From NCBI RefSeq assembly GCF_014905175.1, contig NC_057788.1, forward strand, positions 8,804,001 to 8,868,000: a DNA stretch of 64,000 nucleotides, read 5' to 3'. Within the stretch, counting starts at the first letter, position 1. The number at the start of each line of letters is the position of its first letter. The position numbers were made by a program, and so were the translations under genes. A model generated the notes under the pieces. It worked only from the letters and a program-made list of their open reading frames with translations. It searched no databases and was not told the DNA's origin. This document shows, in pieces, positions 1-10,294 of this stretch. Origin of the DNA: Aphidius gifuensis. Its lineage: Eukaryota; Arthropoda; Insecta; Hymenoptera; Braconidae.

Positions 1-1624
1 GTTTCAGTAATAGTTGTGCAATTTTCAATAGCAAAACTTTTTAGGTTTTTACAATTATTAGCAATAGCAGTAATTGTACTATCTTTTAGATTTTTTGCAT
101 AACGCAATTCTAGATGTTCAAGATATTGTAATTTTGATAACTCATCAAGAACAGATGAAGATAAAAGTGGCTCACCATCAATAGATGATACTATAGTGCA
201 ACCATGAATTTCTAAACGTTTAAGTTTTTTACAATTATTTGAAATAGCAATTATTGATTTTTCATAAAGCTTAATCCGAACATCCAACATTAAACATTCA
301 AGATTTTCCAACTCTGTTAACTTTTTTAAAGCAGTATCATTTATAATGATCGGATTAGGATAGGAACGATGTATTTTCAAGTGTTTCAAATTCTTGCAGT
401 ATTTAACAATTGTATTTGCTAAGTCAGGCATTATATTACAAGAAATACCAAGATATTCCAAGTTTTGGAAGTTTATCAATTTGTTGCGAGGAATTTCAGC
501 TATATCGTAAAGACCAGGTGCCATATCAAGATGTTTTAGATTTTTGCATGTACATAAAATAGTATTGAGTACTTTTGTAATAATCTTATTTTTTAGTCCA
601 AATGTAGCATTATGCGTTAGTTCCAGCATTAAGCTAACATATTCCAAATTAACAAGTTTATCGAATAGAAAAGAGCTTTCGGTTATATCATATAGTCCAA
701 TGTTAAGATAAACAAGTGTTGTTTTTTCTGCTATTTCTTGAAGAACCATGCTGTCTAAAAAATTGCCGCCATGCAATGTCAATTCTTGAAGATTTTTAAA
801 TTTTTTGAAAGTCTGAAAATAATAGAAATTTATTTAAATTATTATTGTATTTACTCGATTGATATATAGTATTGTTTGTCACTGGTGGTATTCACTAACA
901 GTTGTTATTGAAGTTAACTTACTGCAGAACCTTTTTGGTATGGCCACATCCAACGTCGAGAAATTAAATGAATTTGATTAATTTCTTCTGGAAGACTATT
1001 AATTATTTTAAATGGGTTAAATGTTTTACTATATAGTCCATCAGAAGTCATTATTATTCTAATGCATTTTAATTTATCCAACTGTGTAAATGCTTGAACA
1101 AAGTCATCAGCAAAATAATTTAAAGAATCGATGGAGAATTTACATTCAAGACTTGTTAAATTTTTACAGTGATCACCAACAAATGGCATGATCTTTGAAT
1201 TGCAAACATCTGAGAGAGATAATTCTCTTAAATAATTACCACATCTTAATAATATTTTCTGAAGGTATGATTGTGACAACAAACGGTTATCATAACAACG
1301 TCCAATTGATGATTCACATTTGTATTTTTTAATGTCATACCAAGCTAGTTGACATGCCTCTTTCTATTTGGTACAAACTAGAATAAGACATATCAGATTT
1401 AATAATTAATAATACAAACATTGATATTTTATTAACAAAAAAGAAATTTTATTTTGATAATAATATATACCTTTTTCCATTTCTATAATTTCTGGTATTG
1501 GCAGCAACGAGATGATTTTTGCTAATGAGTCGTAATCCAGTGAGTTGATGACAACTTTTGGATCCTTGTCATCAACATCAGAGGTTTGTTGGTCTTTCTC
1601 TGCACATATTTTTATTGCATTCAT
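1..1624 (-). pseudogene. F-box/LRR gene A (alpha type), nonsense codon in the F-box; 3' end outside window
   Basis: Three exons on the minus strand: exon 1 1471-1624, exon 2 923-1377, exon 3 from 812 running off the left edge. Exon 1 (ATG at 1622-1624) encodes MNAIKICAEKD, then the first half of an F-box with LLPIPE. Exon 2 should read V-C-T-K-W-K-E-A-C, but the Trp codon is TAG (plus-strand CTA at about 1363-1365, where sister copies have CCA). Exon 3 is open over its whole visible length and carries Cys-type LRRs (NNCKNLKS and similar). All splice sites are intact. Apart from the nonsense codon the gene looks functional, so this is a recent knock-out, a sequencing error, or a codon recoded by A-to-I editing. 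If translation stopped there the product would be about 55 residues with half an F-box. Confidence 0.8.
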
Positions 1625-2636
1625 TATGAGTAAATACTAAAAACGCTGTCGTTAACGTTTTTAAGAACCTGGGATCTTTTTAATACAGAAAAATATGTTG
1701 TTGATTATTATTGCTCTTTTTTTTTATTAACAAAAATCTAAATATTTATCTAAAAACAATTTAAAGGTTAAAAACACGTAGGTCACAGTTTTTTTTTTTT
1801 TTTTAATAATAGCTTTCTCTCAGCCAACATGAGCATATAATCTTTACCTGGAACTCCAAGTGAACAGGTCCCTCCAGCTTTCATAATTTTCTTAAAAATT
1901 CGTCGATCGATAAGTAAAATTCTACCTTTTGTAAAATACAGCTGCAGTTAAAAAAAAAAATTTGTTTTTGAATCAAATTAACTGTAGGTATAGAACAATT
2001 ATTATCTACAAAAAAAAAAAAAATCTTAATCATTAATTAAAAGATAAATTATCAATTTATCACACGAAATAATTATGCCATATTTAATTCACATTACACA
2101 GCCTAATTTAAACGATAAAATACTAGAAAAAAAATTTTTTTGTTTATTTTGTTTGTCTCATTCTTCAATAGAATATTGTTGTAAAACTATTTTGCACAAA
2201 AATCATTTGAAACTATTTATTAAATAAATCAATTAAAAATACATTTTTAATATTAATTAAACAATTAAAATGTTAATAAAAAAAATTTGAAAATAATTAT
2301 TTTTTCTTTTTAAAAGTGTTTGACTTTGACTTTCTCTTGAATATCATCAAAGCTGTCATGACATATGTACAATTAAAAGTAAAAAAAATTATTCCATACA
2401 AAAAATTATTCATGAAAGTATATAATTAATTTATAACTTTGTTATACAAAATTATTAACAATAACATTCAAATTGTTGATAATTAACAATGACATTTAAT
2501 TTTTTATGATTTCAAGTAATAATAAAAATAATGTTTTCTACAATATCTTCACAATGTCATTGACTTGGTAACGTATTTTTAATGTGTTTTTAATAATTAA
2601 TCAAAAAAAAGATATACTTTAATATATAATTATTAA
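1625..2636. promoter_or_regulatory. Gene A upstream module and gene B 3' flank
   Basis: Bases 1625-1950 (minus sense) carry the array's upstream module: the leader rich in TTTTTCTGTATTAAAAAG, a CTACGTG site in place of CACGTG, and a variant dyad at 1846-1861 (ACTTGGAGTTCCAGGT in minus sense). From about 2000 to 2636 the sequence is the AT-rich 3' flank of gene B, with the array-wide motif AAAACACATACAAAATACGT in minus sense. No coding potential seen. Confidence 0.6.
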
Positions 2637-4592
2637 TTACCAATATTTAACAACTAACCATTGAGATTCAATTATTGGCTTAATAGAAGATGGTTTTATT
2701 ACCGATCCACTTATTATTAGTTGTAAAATGATACCATTTGTACGACTTTTAGTTGCCTGATCAGCAGCAATAACCAAATCAATCGTAATATTATTTATAC
2801 ACCAGACATTAATCTTTTTAAGATCTGGATTATTATTTATAATCTGAATAATACCCGAATTAGTAAGTTTACAGCAAAAAGAACAATCCAATTCTTTTAA
2901 TCCCTTCAATTTGATAAGAAAGCTGTCGTCTGTAATTATATTAAGAAGACTTACATTAAGTTTTTGTAAATTTTTCAAGTTTGTTAAAGCAACAAGAGCT
3001 GTTTCAGTAATAGCTTTGCAATATCCAATATCTAAACTTTTTAGGTTCTTACAATTATTAGCAATAGCAATAATTGTACTATCTTTCAGGTTATTTGCAT
3101 AACGAAAATTTAGATGTTCAAGATATTGTAATTTTGATAACTCATCAAAAACAGATGGAGATAAAAGTGGCTCACCATCAATAGATGATACTATAGTGCA
3201 ATCAAGAATCTCTAAACGTTTAAGTTTTTTACAATTGTTTGAAATAGCAATTATTGATCCTTCATGAAGCTTAATCAGATGATCCAATATTAAACATTCA
3301 AGATTTTCCAGCTCTGTTAACTTTTTAAAAGCAGTATCATTTATAATGATCGGATTAGGATAGGAACGATGTATTTTCAAGTGTTTCAAATTCTTGCAGT
3401 ATTTAACAATTGTATTTGCTAAGTCAGGCATTATATTACAAGAAATACCAAGATATTCCAAGTTTTGGAAGTTTATCAATTTGTTGCGAGGAATTTCAGC
3501 TATATCGTAAAGACCAGGTGCCATATCAAGATGTTTTAGATTTTTGCATGTACATAAAATAGTATTGAGTACTTTTGTAATAATCTTATTTTTTAGTCCA
3601 AATGAAGAATCAGAGAACAGTTCCATAATTAAGCTAATATATTCCAAATTAACAAGTTTATCAAATAAAATAGAGCTTACGGTTATATCATATAGTCGAA
3701 TGTTAAGATAAACAAGTGTTGTTTTTCTACTGGACTGCTGAAGAATGTAATGTCAAAAGATTTTTGTCGAAAAGTAGTAGTTTATTTTAAATTATTATTG
3801 TATTTATTTGATTGATATATAGTATATTGCTTGTCACTGGTGGTATTCAATAACAGTTGTTATTGAAGTTAACTTACTATAGAAACTTTTTTTTTTAGCC
3901 ATATCCCACGTTGAGAAATTAAATGAATTTGAATAATTTTTTCTGGAAGACTATTTATTATTTCAAATGGATCAAATGTTATAGGACATGGATAATTATC
4001 AGAAGTCGTTATTATTCTAATGCATTTTAATTTATCCAACTGTGTAAATGCTTGAACAAAGTCATCAGCAAAATAATTTAAAGTATCGATGGAGAATTTA
4101 AATTCAAGGCTTGTTAAATTTTTACAGTGATCACCAACAAATGGCATGATCTTTGAATTGCAAACATCTGAGAGAGACAATACTTTTAGATATTTACCAC
4201 ATTTTAATAATATTTCCTCAAGGTATGGTTGTGTCAACAAACAATTATCATAAGAACGTCCAATTGATGATTGACATTTGTATTCTTTAATGTTATACCA
4301 AGCTAGTCGGCATGCCTCTTTCCATTTGGTACAAACTAGAATAATAAAACGTATATCAAATTTAAAAATTCATATAACAAACAAGAGATATTTCATTTAA
4401 AACAAAAAAAGAAACTTTATTTTGATAATAATATTCACCTTCTTTCATCTCTATAATTTCTGGTATTGGCAGCAACGAGATGATATTTGCTAATGAGTCG
4501 TAGTCCAATGAGTTGATGTCGACTTTTGGATCCTTGTCACCAACATCAGAGGTTTGTTGGTCTTTTTCAATACATATCCTCTTTGCACTCAT
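2637..4592 (-). pseudogene. F-box/LRR gene B (alpha type), exon 3 start rearranged
   Basis: Exon 1 4439-4592 (MSAKRICIEKDQQ..., ATG at 4590-4592) and exon 2 3878-4335 are intact, with an unbroken F-box (VCTKWKEAC). Exon 3 is open from about 3718 down to its stop at 2637. Its first 90 or so bases are damaged, however: at 3725-3780 the usual acceptor TTTTCAG and the segment coding for the KNLQ-LTLHGD part are missing or scrambled. One A is lost from the run before TTLVY, and an in-frame TGA precedes that point. The exon therefore has no recognisable acceptor or start. An in-frame ATG-like extension upstream of exon 1 is leader sequence, because every sister gene starts at MSAKRI or similar. Most likely a recent pseudogene. 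Confidence 0.75.
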
Positions 4593-5620
4593 TATATGAG
4601 TAAATACTAAAAATGTTTTCGTTATAACGTCTTCAAGAACCTGAAATCTTTTTAATACAGAAAAATATGTTGTTGATTCTTGCTCTTTTTTTTTTATTAA
4701 CAAAAATCCAAATAATTTTTTTAAAACAACTTAAAGGTTAAAAACACGAGGGTATTTTTTTTTTTTTTTAAGTTATAGCTTTCTCTCGGCCACCTTCAAC
4801 GTAATCTTTACCTGGAACTCCAGGTGAACGTGTCCCTGCAGCTTTTACAATTTTTCGAAAATTCGTTATTGTCGATAAGTAAAATTCTACATTTTGTAAA
4901 ATACGTGGAACAGTACACAGCTTATAAAAAAAAAAAATGTTTTAAAAATCAAATTGACTGTAGGTATAAAACCTACTCGAAATTATTTATCACATAAAAT
5001 AATTATTCCATAGTTAATTCACATTAAACAGCTTAATTTATTTTAACAATAAAAACACTTAAAAAAAATCTTTTTATTTATTTATCTCTTTTCAAGTTTT
5101 TTTATTTATAAAATATAATCAATAAACTATATTATTTAATGGAATATTTATTAATTGAAATATAATTTTAACCATTCCTATATTTTTTCAAAACTAATTT
5201 GCACAAAAATAATGTAAAACTATATATATCATGATTAAATAAATCAATTAAAAAATACATTTAATTAAACAATTAAAATGTTGACAATAAAATAAATTTA
5301 AAAATAATTTTTTTTTCTTCTTAAAAGTGTTTGACTTTGACTTTGTCTTGAATATTATCATCAAAGCTGTCATGACATATGTACGATTAAAAGTAAAAAA
5401 AATTATTCTATACAAAAAATTATTCATGAAAGTATATAATTAATTTATAACTTCGTTTTACAAAATTATTAACAATGAATCATTGTTGATAATTGACAAT
5501 GACATTTAAATTTTTATGATTTTAAGTAATAATAAAAAAAATGTTTTTTACAATGTCTTCACAATACCATTGACTATTGGTAACGTATTTTGTATGTGTT
5601 TTTAATAATTAATCAAAAAA
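4593..5620. other. Gene B upstream module and decayed 3' flank
   Basis: The dyad of gene B, perfect here, is at 4810-4825 (ACCTGGAACTCCAGGT on plus). The CACGTG site is degraded to a CTCGTG-like sequence at about 4745. Bases 4980-5620 are AT-rich and match the 3' flanks of the array genes in minus sense (AAAGTGTTTGACTTTGACTT, then ACCATTGACT...GGTAACGTATTT). No open frame of interest. Confidence 0.5.
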
Positions 5621-5946
5621 GAAATTAAATGAATTTGAATAATTTTTTCTGGAAGACTATTTATTATTTTAAATGGATCAAATGTTTTATTACTATGTGG
5701 TTCATCAGAAGTCATTATTATTCTAATGCATTTTAATTTATCCAAATGTGTAAATGCTTGAACAAACTTATCAGCGAAATAAGTTAAAGAATCGACGGAG
5801 AATTCACATTCAAGGCTTGTTAAATTTTTACAATGATCACTAATAAATGGCATAATAGTTGAATTGCAAACATCTGAGAGTAGAGAGACAATTCTTTCAA
5901 ATAATTACCACATCTTAATAATATTTCCTCAAGGTATGATTGTGTC
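5621..5946 (-). pseudogene. F-box/LRR exon 2 fragment (alpha type)
   Basis: Only the central and 3' part of exon 2 is left, from LTQSYLEE to EKIIQIHLIS. It lies between a 3' flank directly to its left (5581-5620) and upstream-type sequence directly to its right (from 5947). Exons 1 and 3, both introns and the F-box are gone. A 5-base insertion at about 5879-5883 (plus-strand TAGAG) shifts the frame in the LSLSDVCN motif, so even the remaining open stretch MPFISDHCKNLT... (5602-5853) cannot be translated from an upstream start. Relic of unequal crossing-over. Confidence 0.85.
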
Positions 5947-6945
5947 TAGTAATACATGGAACATTATATACAGCTGTTCAAAAAAAAAAAAAATCTTTAA
6001 GATTACCTTTTATTTTATACTTGAAATTATTCATCACATAAAATAATTATTCCATATTTAATTCACATTGAACGGCTCTATTTGTTTAAACAATGAAAAC
6101 ACTATAAAAAAAAATAATTTTATTTATGTCTTTTTAAGTTTTTTTATTGATGAAATATTATCAATAAACTATATTATTTCATGGAATATTTATTAATTGA
6201 GAAATAACTTTAACTATTTCTATAGTTTTTTGAAATTAATTTGCACAAAAAACTCTGTAAAACTGTTTATTAAATAAATCAATTGAAAATACATCTTTTG
6301 ATATTAATTAAACAATAAAAATGTTGACAAGAAAATAAATTTAAAAATAATTTTTTTTTCTTCTGAAAATAGTGTTTGACTTGATTTTGTCTCGAGTATT
6401 ATCAAAAATGTCATGACGTATATACGATTAAAAGTAAAAAATTATATAAAAATGGACAATTAATTTTTCTATACCATTTCTATATTTTTTCAAAACTAAT
6501 TTGCACAAAAATAATGTAAAACTATATATCATGATTAAATAAATCAATTAAAAATACATTTAATTAAACAATTAAAATGTTGACAATAAAATAAATTCGA
6601 AAATAATTTTTTTTTCTTCTTAAAAGTGTTTGACTTTGACTTTGTCTTGAATATCATCAAAGCTGTTAGGAAATATATGTATACGATTAAAAGTAAAAAT
6701 AATTATTCGATGCAAAAAAATTGGTCAAGAATGTATAATTCATTTTTAACTTTGTTCTACAAAATTATTAACAATGACATTCAAATTATTGACAATTGAC
6801 AATGACATTTAAATTTTTATGATTTCAAGTAATAATAAAAAAATCGTTTTTCACAATGTCTTCACAATATCATTGACTATTGGTAACGTATTTTGTATGT
6901 GTTTTTAATAATTAATTTAAAAAAAGGTATACTTTAATATATTAA
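5947..6945. other. Intergenic: decayed unit flank, duplicated
   Basis: AT-rich sequence. Bases 5980-6440 and 6470-6940 are two diverged copies of the same array 3' flank (each has GCACAAAAA...GTAAAACT, then AAAGTGTTTGACTT or a variant). This suggests a further unit was lost by deletion. No gene seen. Confidence 0.5.
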
Positions 6946-8937
6946 TTATGAATATTCAACAACCAACCATGGAGATTCAATTATTGGCTTAGTAGAAGAT
7001 GGTCTTATTACCGATTGACTTATTATTAGGTGTAAAATGATACCATTTGTACGATTTTTAGTTGCCTGATCAGCATCAATAACCAAGTCAATTGTAATAT
7101 TATTTATGCCCCAGACACTAATCTTTTCAAGATCTGGATTATTTTTTATAAACTGAATAATACCGGAATTAGTAAGTTTACGGCAAAAAGAACAATCCAA
7201 TTCTTTTAGTCCTTTTAATTTGATAAAAAAGCTGTCGTCTGTAATTATATCAAGACAACTTACATTAAGTTTTTGTAAATTTTTCAAGTTTGTTAAAGCA
7301 ACAAGAGCTGTTTCAGTAATAGCTGTGCAATATCCAATATCTAAACTTTTCAGGTTTTTACAATTATTAGCAATAGCAATAATTGTACTATCTTTCACAT
7401 TTGTTGCATAACGCAATTCTAGATGTTCAAGATATTGTAATTTTGATAACTCATCGAAAACAGATGAAGATAAAAGTGGCTCACCATCAATAGATAATAC
7501 TATAATGCAACGAAAAATTACTAAACGTTTAAGTTTTTTACAATTGTTTGAAATAGCAATTATTGATTCTTCATAAAGCTTAATCAGATGATCCAATATT
7601 AAACATTCAAGATTTTCCAACTCTGTTAACTTTTTAAAAGCAGTATCATTTATAATGATCGGATTAGGATAGGAACGATGTATTTTCAAGTGTTTCAAAT
7701 TCTTGCAGTATTTAACAATTGTATTTGCTAAGTCAGGCATTATATTACAAGAAATACCAAGATATTCCAAGTTTTGGAAGTTTATCAATTTGTTGCGAGG
7801 AATTTCAGCTATATCGTAAAGACCAGGTGCCATATCAAGATGTTTTAGATTTTTGCATGTACATAAAATTGTATTGAGTACTTTTGTAATAATCTTATTT
7901 TTTAGTCCAAATGAAGAATCAGAGAACAGTTCCATAATTAAGCTAATATATTCCAAATTAACAAGTTTATCAAATAAAATAGAGCTTACGGTTATATCAT
8001 ATAGTCGAATGTTAAGATAAACAAGTGTTGTTTTTTCTGCTATTTCTTGAAGAATCATGTTGTCTAAAAAAAGGTCGCCATGCAATGTCAATTTTTGAAG
8101 ATTTTTAAATTTTTTAAAAGTCTGAAAATAATAGAAATTTATTTAAATTATTATTGTATTTATTTGATTGATATATAGTATTGTTTGTCACTGGTCGTAT
8201 CCAATAACAGTTGTTATTGAAGTTAACTTACTATAGGAACTTTTTTTTCTAGCCATATCCAACGTTGAGAAATTAAATGAATTTCATTAATTTTTTCTGG
8301 AAGACTATTTATTATTTTAAATAGATCAAATGTTTCATCATACAAACCATCATCAATCGTTATTATTCTAATGCATTTTAATTTATCCAACTGTGTAAAT
8401 GCTTGAACAAAGTCATCAGCAAAATAATTTAAAGAATCGATGGAGAATTTGCATTCAAGGCTTGTTAAATTTTTACAATGATCACTAATAAATGGCATAA
8501 TAGTTGAATTGCAAACATCTGAGAGAGACAATTCTTTTAGATAATTACCACATCTTAATAATATTTCCTCAAGGTATGATTGTGTTAGCAGACGGTTATT
8601 ATAACAACGTCCAATTGATGATTGACATTTGTATTTTTTAATGTCATACCAAGCTATTTGACATGCCTCTTTCCATTTGATACAAACTAGAATTTAACGT
8701 ATCAGTAGATTTGTTAATTATTAAAAGAAACATTGATATTTTGTTTAAAAAAAAAGAATTTTTATTTTGATAATAATATTCACCGTTTTCCATGTCTATC
8801 CTTTCTGGTATTGGCAACAACATGATGATTTTTGCTAATGAGTCATAGTCCAGTGAGTTGATGACAACTTTTGGATCCTTGCCACCAACATCAGAAGTTT
8901 GTTGGTCTTTTTTAATACATATCCTCTGTGCACTCAT
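6946..8937 (-). CDS. F-box/LRR protein C (alpha type), intact, 594 aa
   Basis: Exons 8784-8937 (ATG at 8935-8937), 8232-8686 and 6946-8121, all with GT-AG ends, joined in phases 1 and 0 into one open frame. The F-box lies at about residues 26-70 (SLAKIIMLLPIPERIDMEN, then VCIKWKEACQIAW). Exon 2 continues with an LRR-like region (CGNYLKELSLSDVC, HCKNLTSLECKF). Exon 3 holds a run of Cys-containing LRRs such as NNCKNLKSLDIGYC and LKELDCSFCRKLTNSGI, then a conserved tail (NRTNGIILHL...PWLVVEYS). There is no signal peptide or membrane segment. By family it should be an SCF ubiquitin-ligase receptor; the target is unknown. This copy has lost the ACCTGGA dyad and the usual CACGTG site upstream, and sits head to head with Polycomb-like. 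Confidence 0.85.
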
Positions 8938-9345
8938 TATGAATACTAAAAATGCCAAAATATCTTGCTTTTTTTTTTTTTTTAATTTACAAAAATCTAA
9001 ATTTTTTATTTAAAAACAGTTTAAAGGTTAAAAACACGTTTTCTTTTCTATTTATTTTTTTCTAATAAAGAGCTCACGTGCTTACTCATGAGCTTACGAC
9101 TCCCTGAGTCCCTGCAGCTTTTAAATTTTCATAATTGTCGATAAGTAAAATTCTACAAAATAATAGTCAGTAATTTCCCAGCTAGAAAGCGCTACTAAAA
9201 GTTTCTTAAAATCCAAGATGACATTATTAAATTAATAGGTAATTAATTTTATTGTTAATATATCAATTAATAAACAACTTCTTAAATTTCGTATGTTATA
9301 AACAAATTATTTAACTATATAATTTATTAAACTATCGCGGTTTTG
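8938..9345. promoter_or_regulatory. Shared divergent promoter region of gene C and Polycomb-like
   Basis: About 400 bp between the ATG of gene C and the likely 5' UTR of Polycomb-like. The C side keeps the leader pattern but the upstream module is eroded: no ACCTGGA...TCCAGGT dyad, and only a displaced CACGTG at about 9074-9079. The rest is plain AT-rich sequence. Confidence 0.45.
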
Positions 9346-9487
9346 GATTCAAAGTTTGGGCTGACATTCTGGAGCTGGATGCGCGCGATTGTCGCGAATG
9401 GCCGACACAAAAATTGACAAAAATCCAGCCAAGGATGAAGGATAACAATCATATCAAGACTGAATAAAGTGGCCAAAATAAGCCAAG
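9346..9487 (+). other. Probable 5' UTR exon of Polycomb-like
   Basis: A GC-richer, CpG-containing island (GCGGTTTTGG, GATGCGCGCGATTGTCGCG) in otherwise AT-rich DNA. It ends in AAGCCAAG followed by a good splice donor GTATGTTG at about 9488. It has no long open frame and lies 0.8 kb upstream of the Polycomb-like ATG, which has an acceptor-like TAACAG at about 10275-10280. The exon limits are estimates. Confidence 0.5.
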
Positions 9488-10294
9488 GTATGTTGTTATT
9501 TCATTGATAAAAATATCATTATAAATAATAATATTAAAAATGACTACAACAATCAATAATAAACACATGTAAATTATTAAACAATTATCATCAAACTAAA
9601 CCGGTGTTAAATATCATTTCGTCATTTTTTTTTTTTTTTTTTTTTTTTTCACACAACATTTTCATGGGGGTTGTGTGTGAAATTTCAATAATAATATCAT
9701 TTTTGCTGTTTGTAAATTGATCGTCCATCAGACAATTGTCATTAATAATATTTCGAAATTTTTAAATTTATATTATAAAATAATTTATTCATTTGACAGT
9801 TAAATTTTATTATCATAAATTAAATACATTTTTTCGTTTAGCAATTATTTTTATTTTGTCTCGTATGAAACATGGTGACCACTGTGTCTTCGTTACCTGC
9901 TCCCATTTTTAGTGTGTATGTGTGTGAACTGGTTTTTAATTAGATGCCGATCATATGGGCGCAGCCTCTTTATTAAAATTTTTTATTTATTTATCTAACT
10001 ACCCTTAAATTATTAATTTTGACAAAAAAAAAAAAAATCATGTTGATTTGATAAAAAACAAAAAAGAGGTGTCAAAAAGATTGATAGTTTTTTTTTTCTT
10101 TGCATTTGTTGAGAATGCTTCATGAAGCAAATTTTCATGAACGAATAGAAGGGTGTTGATGGCATTGTGTTAATAAAAAAAAAAATGAAATTTGTTATTG
10201 AAAGCTAAAATATAAAAATAATTTGTGTTGATTTGTTGATACTTGAATAATATTGATAATTAATTTTTGATAATAACAGCTGAAAGACATAAAG
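9488..10294. other. Probable first intron of Polycomb-like
   Basis: AT-rich, with a T run at about 9629-9649. I see no conserved element or open frame. It would be the intron between the presumed 5' UTR exon and the exon holding the start codon. Confidence 0.4.

Noticed and set aside
2911..3102. Short antisense frames of about 63 codons in many exon 3 copies (for example also 7220-7411, 26166-26357, 50451-50642)
   Set aside because: Shadow frames of the repeated DSTIIAIANNCKNL segment.
4593..4703. In-frame extension upstream of gene B start
   Set aside because: Lies in the leader that is conserved as DNA but not as protein among copies; all sisters start at the later ATG.
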